Below, in pieces: positions 36,111 to 46,865 of a stretch of DNA of 64,000 nt (positions are counted from its first letter, which is position 1; the number at the start of each line of letters is the position of its first letter). The notes below the pieces were generated by a model. The model saw only the letters and a program-made list of their open reading frames with translations, ran no database searches and had not been told where the DNA came from. Both the position numbers and the translations under genes were made by a program. This DNA is from Lysobacterales bacterium (GTDB taxonomy: Bacteria > Pseudomonadota > Gammaproteobacteria > Xanthomonadales > SZUA-36): contig JABAAB010000064.1 in the NCBI GenBank assembly GCA_014238945.1, positions 62,001 through 126,000 on the forward strand. Direction: 5' to 3'.

Positions 36111-37028
36111 TTGAACCAATCGGGTTTGTACCATCTGCTGGATATTGAATCACTGAGCCGGCAGCAGCTGAATGCATTGCTTGAATTATCCAGTTTGATT
36201 CGAAACGACCCTGCCACATATGCAAACAGGCTGGACGGCCGTGTGCTGGTCAATATGTTTTTTGAACCCAGCACCCGCACACGTATTTCATTCGAGATTG
36301 CAGCCAAACGCCTGGGGATGCACGTAGTCAACTTCCAGTCGGATTTGAGTTCCAGTGTCAAGGGGGAGGCGCTGGCCGACACCTTTCAAACTTTGATCGA
36401 GATGCAACCGGACGTAATCGCGATCCGGCATCCGCATGATGGAATGGTTGCTGAACTGGCTGCTGAGGCCGGACCATCTATTCACCTGATCAATGCGGGA
36501 AATGGCTGTATTGAACATCCGACCCAGGCCTTACTGGATGCGGTTACCTTGTTGCATCACCATGATGATCTTGACCACCTGATAATTACAATAGCCGGGG
36601 ACATTTGCCACTCCCGGGTCGCACGCTCGGCGGTTGAAATCTTCACCAAGATGGGTGTATCACAAATTCGTTTGGCCGGCCCAGAGGAATTACTCCCCGC
36701 ACAGAGCATAAGAGATGCGAAGATTTTTAGCTGTTTGGATGAGGCTGTGGATGGTGCCAATGTGATCATGATGCTGCGTATCCAGCATGAGCGGTTTGGG
36801 CAAGTGTCTCTACCGGACAACGATGCCTTTTACCGTCAATGGGGGCTGGATGCTGAACGGCTGTCCAAGGCTGCGGCGGACTGCCTGGTATTGCACCCGG
36901 GTCCCGTCAATCGTGGTGTGGAGATTGCCTCAGAAGTGGCAGATGGTACGCAGTCTTTGATACGGGAACAGGTGAACAATGGAGTATTTGTGCGGATGGC
37001 CGTACTTCTGACTCTGTTGGAAGTGTAA
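36111..37028 (+). CDS. pyrB: Aspartate carbamoyltransferase catalytic subunit
   Basis: The 305-residue enzyme of pyrimidine synthesis condenses carbamoyl phosphate and aspartate. The carbamoyl-phosphate loop is FEPSTRTRISFE (Ser54-Thr57), with later HPHDG, GNGCIEHPTQALLD, the aspartate-binding RIQHERFG and LHPGPVNRG. The likely start is a TTG at 36111, seven bases after AAAGGA; no ATG is suitable. No pyrR precedes it and no pyrC or pyrI follows, unlike the Pseudomonas order. The 56-base leader is too short for an obvious attenuator. Confidence 0.95.
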   Translation: MNQSGLYHLLDIESLSRQQLNALLELSSLIRNDPATYANRLDGRVLVNMFFEPSTRTRISFEIAAKRLGMHVVNFQSDLSSSVKGEALADTFQTLIEMQPDVIAIRHPHDGMVAELAAEAGPSIHLINAGNGCIEHPTQALLDAVTLLHHHDDLDHLIITIAGDICHSRVARSAVEIFTKMGVSQIRLAGPEELLPAQSIRDAKIFSCLDEAVDGANVIMMLRIQHERFGQVSLPDNDAFYRQWGLDAERLSKAAADCLVLHPGPVNRGVEIASEVADGTQSLIREQVNNGVFVRMAVLLTLLEV

Positions 37029-37075
37029 AAATTCCAGGTTACAGGTTTTGAAAACCGGGGGGATTTAACAGACAT

Positions 37076-37120
37076 AAAAAAACCGCCCCCGCCGGAAGAG
37101 GGCTACCGGAGCGGGCGGTT
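37076..37120 (-). terminator. Strong minus-strand terminator downstream of algR
   Basis: The stem AACCGCCC (37081-37088) pairs with GGGCGGTT (37113-37120), with a nested CCGG/CCGG inner stem. On the minus strand it is followed by TTTTTTT. On the plus strand there is no T-run, so it does not serve pyrB well. It lies more than 400 bases beyond the algR stop, so it ends a long 3' leader-free tail or a separate minus-strand RNA. Confidence 0.8.
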
Positions 37121-37538
37121 GAAGCCAGGTCGGGAACGTCGGTCAGACGATGATCAGGGAGAAAATGTCCCGGCCTTGCTTGTTCAAAAATTCAGTAAAT
37201 GGGAATACCGGCTGTAAAAGTCACTTCAAAATACTTTTCTCAATAACCGGTGTTCTAAAAAAATGGCACTTCTCCTGTTTGTCTTTCCCTGTTAGACGTT
37301 CAATTGACTCAAAACGTTACAAATAAATTAATTGCTTTATTTCAACAGCGGAATCAATTCTGGTGTGTAGGGGAATGTAATGGCTGTGTCTATGGTCATG
37401 GTCTGCGTTGAGTTGTTGGAAAAGGACGATGAACCGATGTGGGCGCGCTAACGGTTCATTCAGGGCTGAAACTACCGTTTTGGGATGACAGACCGGGTCC
37501 GTGTAACAATTCAGGGGTGGGGCTGGTATACCCTTTGA
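37121..37538 (-). other. Gene-free region between algR and its terminator
   Basis: About 420 bases hold no credible open frame on either strand. The region is AT-rich in the middle (37230-37350). On the minus strand it ends at the strong terminator at 37076-37120. It may be a long algR 3' untranslated region or contain a small RNA; I found no clear promoter. Confidence 0.4.
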
Positions 37539-38366
37539 TCATTTGAATAGCTTGAGTCTGTCCTTGTAAGTACGTGACAGCTTGACCCGATGCCCGGAAT
37601 CGAGTGTCAGGAAATACTCGCCGTTGATGTGTGATTCCATTTCCTTAACATGTTTTATATTGACAATGGTTGAACGATGGATGCGTTGCAGTATGCTGCC
37701 ATCGAGATCGGCCTCCAACTGCTTCATAGTCTTGCGCATGATGTGTGTAACACCCTGGGCATGAACACACATGTAGTCGCCAGCCGCATCAATCCATTCT
37801 ATGTCTTCCTGGTTGACCCAGGTGGTACGGCCGCTGTCGCGAATTGAGAGCCGTGAAGGCTCTTTCTTGATCAGGTCCTTTATGGCCTTGCCTTCCAGAT
37901 CTTCAATACGACCGACTTTTTCTCCGCTGATCTCTCCAACCAGTTTCAGCAGTAGTTGTTTTTGTTTCAACGCGCTTTTCTGGGATATATTGGTTCGAAC
38001 TTTGTCCAGTACCTGATGAAGTCGCTCTTCGTCTATGGGTTTGAGTATGTAGTCAAGCGCATTGACCTCGAATGCGCGTACCGCAAATTCGTCATATGCT
38101 GTCAGGAAAAGGATCGCCGGCATGGTTTCAATGTCAAGCTGTTGCACAACTTCGAAGCCATTTATCCCGGGCATCTGGATGTCCAAAAACACCAGGTCCG
38201 GCTTTTTTTCGCTGATCATCTTCAATGCTTCGCGCCCGTTGCGGGCTTCACCGACAACTTCAATGTCCTCGATATCCTTGAGTCTGAGAGTCAGCCCCCG
38301 ACGCGCCAGGGACTCGTCATCTACGATCAGGGTTTTCAGCATCTTGGTTGTGTAAGCGTTCAACAT
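37539..38366 (-). CDS. algR: LytTR-family response regulator, AlgR-like
   Basis: The protein has about 275 residues. An N-terminal receiver (acidic pair in LIVDDES, phospho-Asp62 in LVFLDIQMPG, Lys in YILKPIDEERL) is followed by a linker and a C-terminal LytTR DNA-binding domain (about 170-272: DIEWIDAAGDYMCVHA, ILQRIHRSTIVNIKHV, VKLSRTYKDRLK). The start at 38366 has AGGTGAT upstream; an ATG at 38342 (MLKTLIVDDES) is an alternative. In Pseudomonas AlgR controls alginate and type IV pilus biogenesis with the kinase FimS/AlgZ. No such kinase is beside it here. Confidence 0.88.
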   Translation of the reverse strand: MLNAYTTKMLKTLIVDDESLARRGLTLRLKDIEDIEVVGEARNGREALKMISEKKPDLVFLDIQMPGINGFEVVQQLDIETMPAILFLTAYDEFAVRAFEVNALDYILKPIDEERLHQVLDKVRTNISQKSALKQKQLLLKLVGEISGEKVGRIEDLEGKAIKDLIKKEPSRLSIRDSGRTTWVNQEDIEWIDAAGDYMCVHAQGVTHIMRKTMKQLEADLDGSILQRIHRSTIVNIKHVKEMESHINGEYFLTLDSGHRVKLSRTYKDRLKLFK

Positions 38367-38625
38367 ATCACCTGGGAATGGGTACAAATTTACAGCAAAA
38401 GTGACCGCAATGGCAGCTTACCGGTAACCAACGGCAGACCAACAACCGGTCGGTGAGCAAAGGTCAGGAAGTACAGCTTATCATTACTGGCGGCCGCTGC
38501 AATCAACAAGGAACAACAGTACCCTAAATTGCAGCCCAGCTACGCCTGGATACTGCATTTTAATGTCCTGATTCACGACGTGTCGTGGATAAACGCCTTA
38601 AATTGCAGTCAGCTTCTTGCTCGCA
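38367..38625. other. Intergenic region between comM and algR
   Basis: This 259-base gap between the algR start and the comM stop has no plausible gene. It must contain the algR promoter on the minus strand; no clear box or terminator was seen. Confidence 0.35.
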
Positions 38626-40140
38626 TCAGATGTGGTTCTGACTATGGTTCAGACTTCTGTAGGCAATTGCTTCCGCGATATGTTCTGAGTTGATGGTATC
38701 TGCCTGGTCGAGATCGGCAATGGTTCGGGACACCTTTAATATTCGGTGGCAGGCACGGGGTGAAAGACAGAGCAATTTCTCGGCTTGCTCGAGCAGACGA
38801 AGCGTTTTGCCTGAGATATGACAAGAGCGAGTCAGATCTGAGTTGTCGAGCAACGCATTTGGCTTTCCGGCACGAAGGAGTTGCAGTTGGTACGCATCAA
38901 GGACACGGTCACGGACTTTTGCTGAACATTCAGTCTCGGCTTTCGACGTATTCAGAATGGATGTCTCAGGACGCAAAACTTCTACCTGGATGTCTATTCG
39001 ATCGAGTAGTGGACCGGACACCCTGCTACGGTAGCGTTGTATCTGTTCAGCACTGCAGCCGCAGCGCCCACTGTTGTCGCCTGCCATGCCGCATGGACAG
39101 GGATTCATGGCTGCGACCAGCTGAAAACGGGCAGGAAATGTTGTTTGCCTGGCAGCTCTTGAAATGATGATGCAACCAGATTCAAGTGGCTCACGGAGCA
39201 CTTCCAATGCATGGCGGCCAAATTCGGGTAATTCATCGAGAAACAGCACACCGTTGTGCGCCATGGACACTTCGCCGGGTTTTGGATTTGAGCCCCCACC
39301 TGCCAGCGAAACACTGCTGCAGGAATGGTGTGGTGATCTGAATGGCCTGATTCCCCAGGTCCTGAAATCCAATCCCGTCTGGCTTATTGAGGCAACGGCT
39401 GCGGACTCAAGTGATTCCTTTTCCGCCATCAAGGGCAAGATTCCCGGTAGTCTTGAAGCCAGCAGTGTTTTGCCTGTGCCGGGTGGACCAACCATCAGCA
39501 AGTTGTGGCTTCCCGCTGCTGCGACCTCCAGTGCCCGTCTGGGTCCGGGCAGTCCGATAACATCGGCAAGATCCGGGGTTTTTGGTGGCCGGTAATTGGT
39601 GCCGGGCTTGCATTGCCTGAGTTCGCCGTCACCGCACAGCCACTGAACCACCTGTAACAGTGAACTTCCACAGTACTGTATTCCACCTTTTACCAACGCT
39701 GCTTCCTCTTCATTGGCTTCAGGAATAATCAGGGTCCTGTCACTATCACGGGTACGAAGTGCAGCAGGTAAAACGCCCCGTACCGGGAGCAGCAGTCCAC
39801 TTAGTGAGAGCTCTCCAAGAAATTCACACCCTGTTAACGATGCTTTGGGTAACTGGCCTGAAGCCGCAAGCATCCCCAGTGCAATTGGCAAGTCAAAACC
39901 ACCACCTTCTTTTGGCAATTCAGCTGGTGCCAGTGAGATGGTGATACGGCTGCCAGGAAATTTGAAGCCTGAGTTCAACAGCGCTGCTCTGACCCGATCT
40001 TTCGACTCCCGCACGGCTGTCTTGGGAAGACCCACCATGAAAAGTACCGGCAATCCACCCGACAGGTGAACTTCAACGGAAATAGGCGGAGCCTCTACCC
40101 CGACACAGGCACGGCTATGTACCAGTGACAAACCCAACAT
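38626..40140 (-). CDS. comM: ComM / YifB family Mg chelatase-like AAA+ ATPase
   Basis: The 504-residue protein has the N-terminal YifB domain (LSLVHSRACVGVEAPPISVEVHLSGGLPVLFMVGL). A central AAA+ Mg-chelatase core follows, with Walker A GPPGTGKTLLASRLPG near 215, Walker B NGVLFLDELPEF and sensor sequence AAMNPCPCG. The C-terminal domain has LSPRACHRILKVSRTIADL. In Vibrio and others ComM is a helicase that extends branch migration during natural transformation. The start at 40140 follows AAGGA; the longer frame to 40188 lacks a ribosome site. It pairs functionally with the type IV pili encoded elsewhere in this window. Confidence 0.95.
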   Translation of the reverse strand: MLGLSLVHSRACVGVEAPPISVEVHLSGGLPVLFMVGLPKTAVRESKDRVRAALLNSGFKFPGSRITISLAPAELPKEGGGFDLPIALGMLAASGQLPKASLTGCEFLGELSLSGLLLPVRGVLPAALRTRDSDRTLIIPEANEEEAALVKGGIQYCGSSLLQVVQWLCGDGELRQCKPGTNYRPPKTPDLADVIGLPGPRRALEVAAAGSHNLLMVGPPGTGKTLLASRLPGILPLMAEKESLESAAVASISQTGLDFRTWGIRPFRSPHHSCSSVSLAGGGSNPKPGEVSMAHNGVLFLDELPEFGRHALEVLREPLESGCIIISRAARQTTFPARFQLVAAMNPCPCGMAGDNSGRCGCSAEQIQRYRSRVSGPLLDRIDIQVEVLRPETSILNTSKAETECSAKVRDRVLDAYQLQLLRAGKPNALLDNSDLTRSCHISGKTLRLLEQAEKLLCLSPRACHRILKVSRTIADLDQADTINSEHIAEAIAYRSLNHSQNHI

Positions 40141-42092
<1,952 letters not shown>

Positions 42093-44347
42093 ACCGGCGA
42101 AAAGTGTTGCGCACGGTCGGTGCGTACGCTGTTTCAGTCTTTGTGATACTGCAGTTGATGGATGCTGCAGTGGAACCATTGCGTCTTCCCGAATGGCTGC
42201 CCACCTTGATGGTGATTGTATTAATACTGGGTTTTCCGGTGGCATTCATACTTGCCTGGCAATTTGACATCACACCAGAAGGCATCAAGAAAACCACCAC
42301 CGAGGGAATACTGACCAGTTCGCAAAACGCGCTTCTTTTCAGCATCATGATGCTGGGGATCACCGGTCTGGGCTACGGTTTTTATAATTACTATTCAAAC
42401 GTATTCGTTTCGATCGACCCGGCAGGCGTGACCACAGCGACGACAGATAGACGTGAATTTGTTGCTCCCGAAAATTCAATCGCGGTATTGCCGTTTGCGG
42501 ACCTTTCCGAAGACAGCAGTCAGGGGTATTTTTCCGATGGCATTGCGGAGGAAATTCTGAATCTGCTGGCACAGGTCAAGGGACTGCATGTGGCTGCCAG
42601 GACCTCATCATTTGCATTCCGTAAACCTGAAACTGACATCCGCGAGATTGGTCGTTTGTTGAATGTGGGTACAGTACTGGAAGGAAGTATCAGAAAATCC
42701 GGAAACCGTATCCGAATGACGGCCCAATTGATTAATGTGGAAGATGGTTACCATATCTGGTCTCAGACCTTTGACCGTGAGCTGGATGATGTTTTCGCCC
42801 TCCAGGATGAGGTTGCCAGTGCGATCGCCGCTTCATTGGTGGAATCATTCGCCGGTCTGGAGCAAAAACATGCCTCACGGACCAATGATTTTGCTGCTGC
42901 CGAAGCATTCAGAACCGGTCGTTTGCACTGGTGGAGGAGATCACCCGACGAACTGCAAAAGGCCATCACTTTTTTTGCCAAGGCTCTGGAGCACGATCCA
43001 CGCTTTGCTCCGGCATATGCCGCGATGGCGGATTCGTGGATGCTATTGTCTCTGTATGGCAATCTGACCAATAGTAAAGCCACCAGTCGTGCCATGCCGA
43101 TGATAGAAAAGGCATTGGAAATTGATCCTGAATCTTCAGAGGCCTTTGCTGCACTGGGTCTTGCGCGTTGGCAGATTGGTCAGCGAGACGCTGCTGAATC
43201 CGCGTTGCGTCAGGCAATCAAACTCAATGACGATTATATTCCCGCCTATCTTTGGCTGGGTGGTTTGTTGGGCGAATTTGGCCGTTTACCCGAGCAGGCG
43301 CAGATACTTCAGCAGGCCATGACAATTGACCCGTTAAATGAACTGTTGGCGATAAATTACGCTGGCAACCTGTCCAGTCGGGGTGAGCCGGACGCGGCCA
43401 AGCAATTGCTTACGGACCTGGTAGCATTGCGTCCGGATTCTGCAACTTTACTGAGGATCATGTCCGGCCACGCCCAGGGCAGTGGGGAAATGGTTGACGC
43501 CTGGCGATACGCCAGTCAGTCATATGAACTTGAACCGGAGAGTCCGGTAATCATCGAGACTCTGGCAAGTGCCTGGCGAAATATGGGTGTTATTGACAAG
43601 GCTGAAGAGCTATTGCTCGAAGGCATGGAAATCGCAAGCGACAATTTTAGCCTCAGGGCCAATTATTTTTTCCTGTTGCTTCAACAGGAAAGATTGGAAA
43701 AAGCCGATCGCCTGGTACAGGAGCAATATGGAGAATCGGTTGATGGCCTGCCTGATCAGCTTCAGCAGTTTTATTATTTCCAGAAGAGCCTGATCAGCCT
43801 GGTCGCAGGGGATAAAGAAACTGCCAGGGACCTGATTGAACGCGCATTGAGTGATGACTCGGATCAGGAGTGGGATGGCCAGCAGGTTTTCATCATGACA
43901 CTTTCATCATGGCTTGAAAGCGACGCCGGTAATACAGACCTTGCCATCCAGCGTCTGGCGCTGGCGGAACGTGCTGTGCGCCGTGCCAGGATTAACGGTG
44001 TAGACGATGCGAATATCTACTACACGGAATGCAGCATTCACGCGCTTAAAGGTGATCCCATAGCAGCACTGAGCAGTTTGCAGACCGCCTATGAACGTGG
44101 ATTCAGAGGATCGTGGATGCTTGAAAAAGACTGGCGGCTCGAATCACTGCAGACCGACCCGGAATTTATCGCGTTGCGTCAACAGATCGACCGGGACATT
44201 GAGCAGGCCCGGGCTCAGGTGGAATCTTTCATAGTAGCAGCACTTTAGCGGCCACATTGTGTGACCAGATTCGATCCAACTCGGTTGCCTTAATCAGCCT
44301 GCCCGTTGCATTTATTTCCCGAGCCATGACAGTTTGCGTATTGAGAT

Positions 44348-46438
44348 TCAAACACCCGCAAAGCGCGAGGTGTCACCGATCCAGCGATGAATGAGTTTGT
44401 CAACTTTGCTTGGGTGACCACGCAGTAATTTTTCGGCTACCGATGGGATCATACTCAAAAGATTCCCGTCACGGCCCAGGTCAGCTACGCGAAATTGCAA
44501 CATACCCGTTTGCCGGGTTCCCAGTAATTCGCCTGGACCCCGCAACTCCAGATCTTTCTCGGCAATTCGAAATCCATCTGATGTCTGACGCATGATTTCC
44601 AGTCGTTGCCTGGCCATGCTCCCCAGCGGGGTAGTATATAGAAGTACACAGTTTGACTGTTGACTGCCCCTTCCGACACGACCACGCAACTGATGTAGCT
44701 GGGCCAGTCCCAGTCGTTCTGCATTGTCAATAATCATCAGGGATGCATTGGGCACGTCCACACCAACTTCGATTACCGTGGTCGCTACCAGCAATTGGAT
44801 TTTACCCGTCTTAAACTGGTCCATTACCCGTCGTTTTTGAGCCGATTTCATCCTGCCGTGGATCAATCCGATATTGATTTCCCTTAGCTCGCTGCTTAGT
44901 TCATCGGCTACTGCCTCGGCGGCCTGTGCCTCTATTGCTTCCGTCTCTTCTATCAGGGTGCACACCCAGTATGCCTGCTGACCCTTGCCACAGGCTGCTG
45001 CTACCCGTTGTATGACCTCAGGTCGGCGCACGTTGGATATCACCACGGTCGTTACCGGTCTTCGTCCCGGTGGAAGCTCATCGATTACGGATACCTCCAT
45101 GCCTGCATAAGCGGTCATTGCCAGCGTGCGCGGGATAGGTGTAGCCGTCATGATCAATTGATGAGCCTGTGCGCCGCCCTCGCAGCCTTTGTCGAGTAAA
45201 TTCATACGTTGATGAACACCGAATCGATGTTGCTCATCAACGATTACGAGACCCAGACGGCTGAATTCAACGCCTTCCTGCATCAAAGCATGGGTTCCTA
45301 TAACAACCTCAGCACCAGCAGAGATTCTCTCGAGAGCCTGTTGTCGCTTCTTGCCTGTGACTTTGCCGCTCAGCCAGACCGGTGTTATTTCAAGGGGTTG
45401 CAGCCATTCACGAAATACACGCCGGTGCTGTTCAGCCAAAAGCTCCGTTGGCGCGGTAATCGCCGTCTGGTAACCACTTCCCGCCGCCCTTAACGCTGCC
45501 ATCGCTGCGACCACGGTCTTGCCTGATCCGACATCACCATGCACCAGTCTCAACATGGGGTGGTTGAGACTCATATCAGCGTGAATTTCAGAGATCACAC
45601 GTTGCTGGGCATGGGTCAGCTTGAATGACAGACGACTTTTGAATTGCACTTCGGTGTCAGTCCGGATATGCATGGGAGGTGCGTTTTGTGCACGTTGCTC
45701 GCGATGCAGTTTCTGCATGCTCAGGTTGTGCGCCAGCAATTCCTCCAGGGCCAGCCGTTTCTGCGCCGGGTGGTCTCGATTGGACAAAGCGATCGTGTCA
45801 GCATCAGGTGGGGGTTGGTGAATATAATCAAGCGCGCTGCAAAGTGACGGAAATTCTAATCTGTCCAGTAGACTTTCTGGTAGTAATTCTTCAAGTTCAA
45901 GTTTCCCCCGGCGCATCAGAGCCAGTGCCTGGGTGATGATCCCGACCCAGATCTTTTGACCAATACCTTCCGCAGTTGGATAAACGGGGGTCAAGCGATC
46001 GGCCAGGGGCTCAGCAGTATGTCCACTTAACTTCTTGTATCCCGGGTGAACCATTTCCAGACCTTGAAATCCGGCACGAACTTCGCCGAAACAACGTAAT
46101 TGCGCACCACGGGACAGCTGTTGCCTTTGATAATGACGGAAATGGAAAAAACGCAGGGTGATCCGACCGGTGCCATCAGACAATACAACCACCAGCATTG
46201 AACGGCGTGACCGCACTACGGCTGTGTGCTCAATTTGTCCTTCGATAAGTACGTTCTGACCGGGTGAGCATGCGCCAATCGGTTGTATGCGGGTACGATC
46301 TTCGTAACGGTGGGGCAGGTGGAACAGCAGATCGGATACTTTACTGATACCCAGCGAGTTGAATTTGTCAGCAAGCTTGGGTCCGACCCCGTGAAGATCA
46401 GTTAAAGCCATGGAATGGCTTTGGTTCAATGTCGCCAA
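44348..46438 (-). CDS. recG: ATP-dependent DNA helicase RecG
   Basis: The 696-residue superfamily 2 helicase rescues stalled forks and works on branched DNA. The N-terminal wedge domain starts LHGVGPKLADKFNSLGI. The helicase core has Walker A LVHGDVGSGKTVVAAM near 300, DEQH box VDEQHRFGVHQR near 404, MTATPIPRTLAMT, and motif VI with QLHQLRGRVGRG. The start is the ATG at 46438 or 46411; the family domain begins soon after either. It lies 8 bases after ridA, in the conserved spoT-ridA-recG order. Confidence 0.97.
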   Translation of the reverse strand: MATLNQSHSMALTDLHGVGPKLADKFNSLGISKVSDLLFHLPHRYEDRTRIQPIGACSPGQNVLIEGQIEHTAVVRSRRSMLVVVLSDGTGRITLRFFHFRHYQRQQLSRGAQLRCFGEVRAGFQGLEMVHPGYKKLSGHTAEPLADRLTPVYPTAEGIGQKIWVGIITQALALMRRGKLELEELLPESLLDRLEFPSLCSALDYIHQPPPDADTIALSNRDHPAQKRLALEELLAHNLSMQKLHREQRAQNAPPMHIRTDTEVQFKSRLSFKLTHAQQRVISEIHADMSLNHPMLRLVHGDVGSGKTVVAAMAALRAAGSGYQTAITAPTELLAEQHRRVFREWLQPLEITPVWLSGKVTGKKRQQALERISAGAEVVIGTHALMQEGVEFSRLGLVIVDEQHRFGVHQRMNLLDKGCEGGAQAHQLIMTATPIPRTLAMTAYAGMEVSVIDELPPGRRPVTTVVISNVRRPEVIQRVAAACGKGQQAYWVCTLIEETEAIEAQAAEAVADELSSELREINIGLIHGRMKSAQKRRVMDQFKTGKIQLLVATTVIEVGVDVPNASLMIIDNAERLGLAQLHQLRGRVGRGSQQSNCVLLYTTPLGSMARQRLEIMRQTSDGFRIAEKDLELRGPGELLGTRQTGMLQFRVADLGRDGNLLSMIPSVAEKLLRGHPSKVDKLIHRWIGDTSRFAGV

Positions 46439-46446
46439 AGCCCCTG

Positions 46447-46827
46447 CTAAATGGCCAGAATTGCATCCATTTCAACATCGGAGCCTTTGGGTAAGGCGAC
46501 CACCCCAACGGCTGCTCTGGCCGGGTAGGGCGCTGAAAAAAACTGGCCCATAATGTTGTTGACCTGTGGGAAATTGTCCATATTGGTCAAATAAACCGTC
46601 AGCTTGACAATACCATCCAATGACCCGCCCGCCGCGACGCAAACTGCGGACAAATTTACAAATACTTGATGTATTTGGGCGTCAATACTACCAGCTACCA
46701 TATCCATGCTGATGGGATCCAGGGGGATCTGGCCTGACAAAAAAACCAGGCCATTGTGCTCCACGGCTTGTGAATAGGTGCCGATGGCTTGCGGTGCATT
46801 GTCGGTATGAATGGTTTTCTTGCCCAT
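46447..46827 (-). CDS. ridA: RidA family reactive-intermediate deaminase
   Basis: The 126-residue trimeric enzyme of the YjgF/YER057c family has APQAIGTYSQAVEHNGLVFLSGQIPLDP. The catalytic Arg is in APYPARAAVGVVALPKGSDVEMDAIL, and YLTNMDNFPQVN lies between. It hydrolyses reactive enamine/imine intermediates released by PLP enzymes such as threonine dehydratase. It is placed between spoT and recG as in many gammaproteobacteria. Confidence 0.95.
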   Translation of the reverse strand: MGKKTIHTDNAPQAIGTYSQAVEHNGLVFLSGQIPLDPISMDMVAGSIDAQIHQVFVNLSAVCVAAGGSLDGIVKLTVYLTNMDNFPQVNNIMGQFFSAPYPARAAVGVVALPKGSDVEMDAILAI

Positions 46828-46865
46828 GATTCCTGTTCCTGTCGTTTTGTAGGTGGTGCCTCCGG

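Noticed and set aside
37076-37120. Terminator for pyrB on the plus strand
   Set aside because: There is no T-run on the plus side; the T-run is on the minus side, so it serves the leftward transcript.
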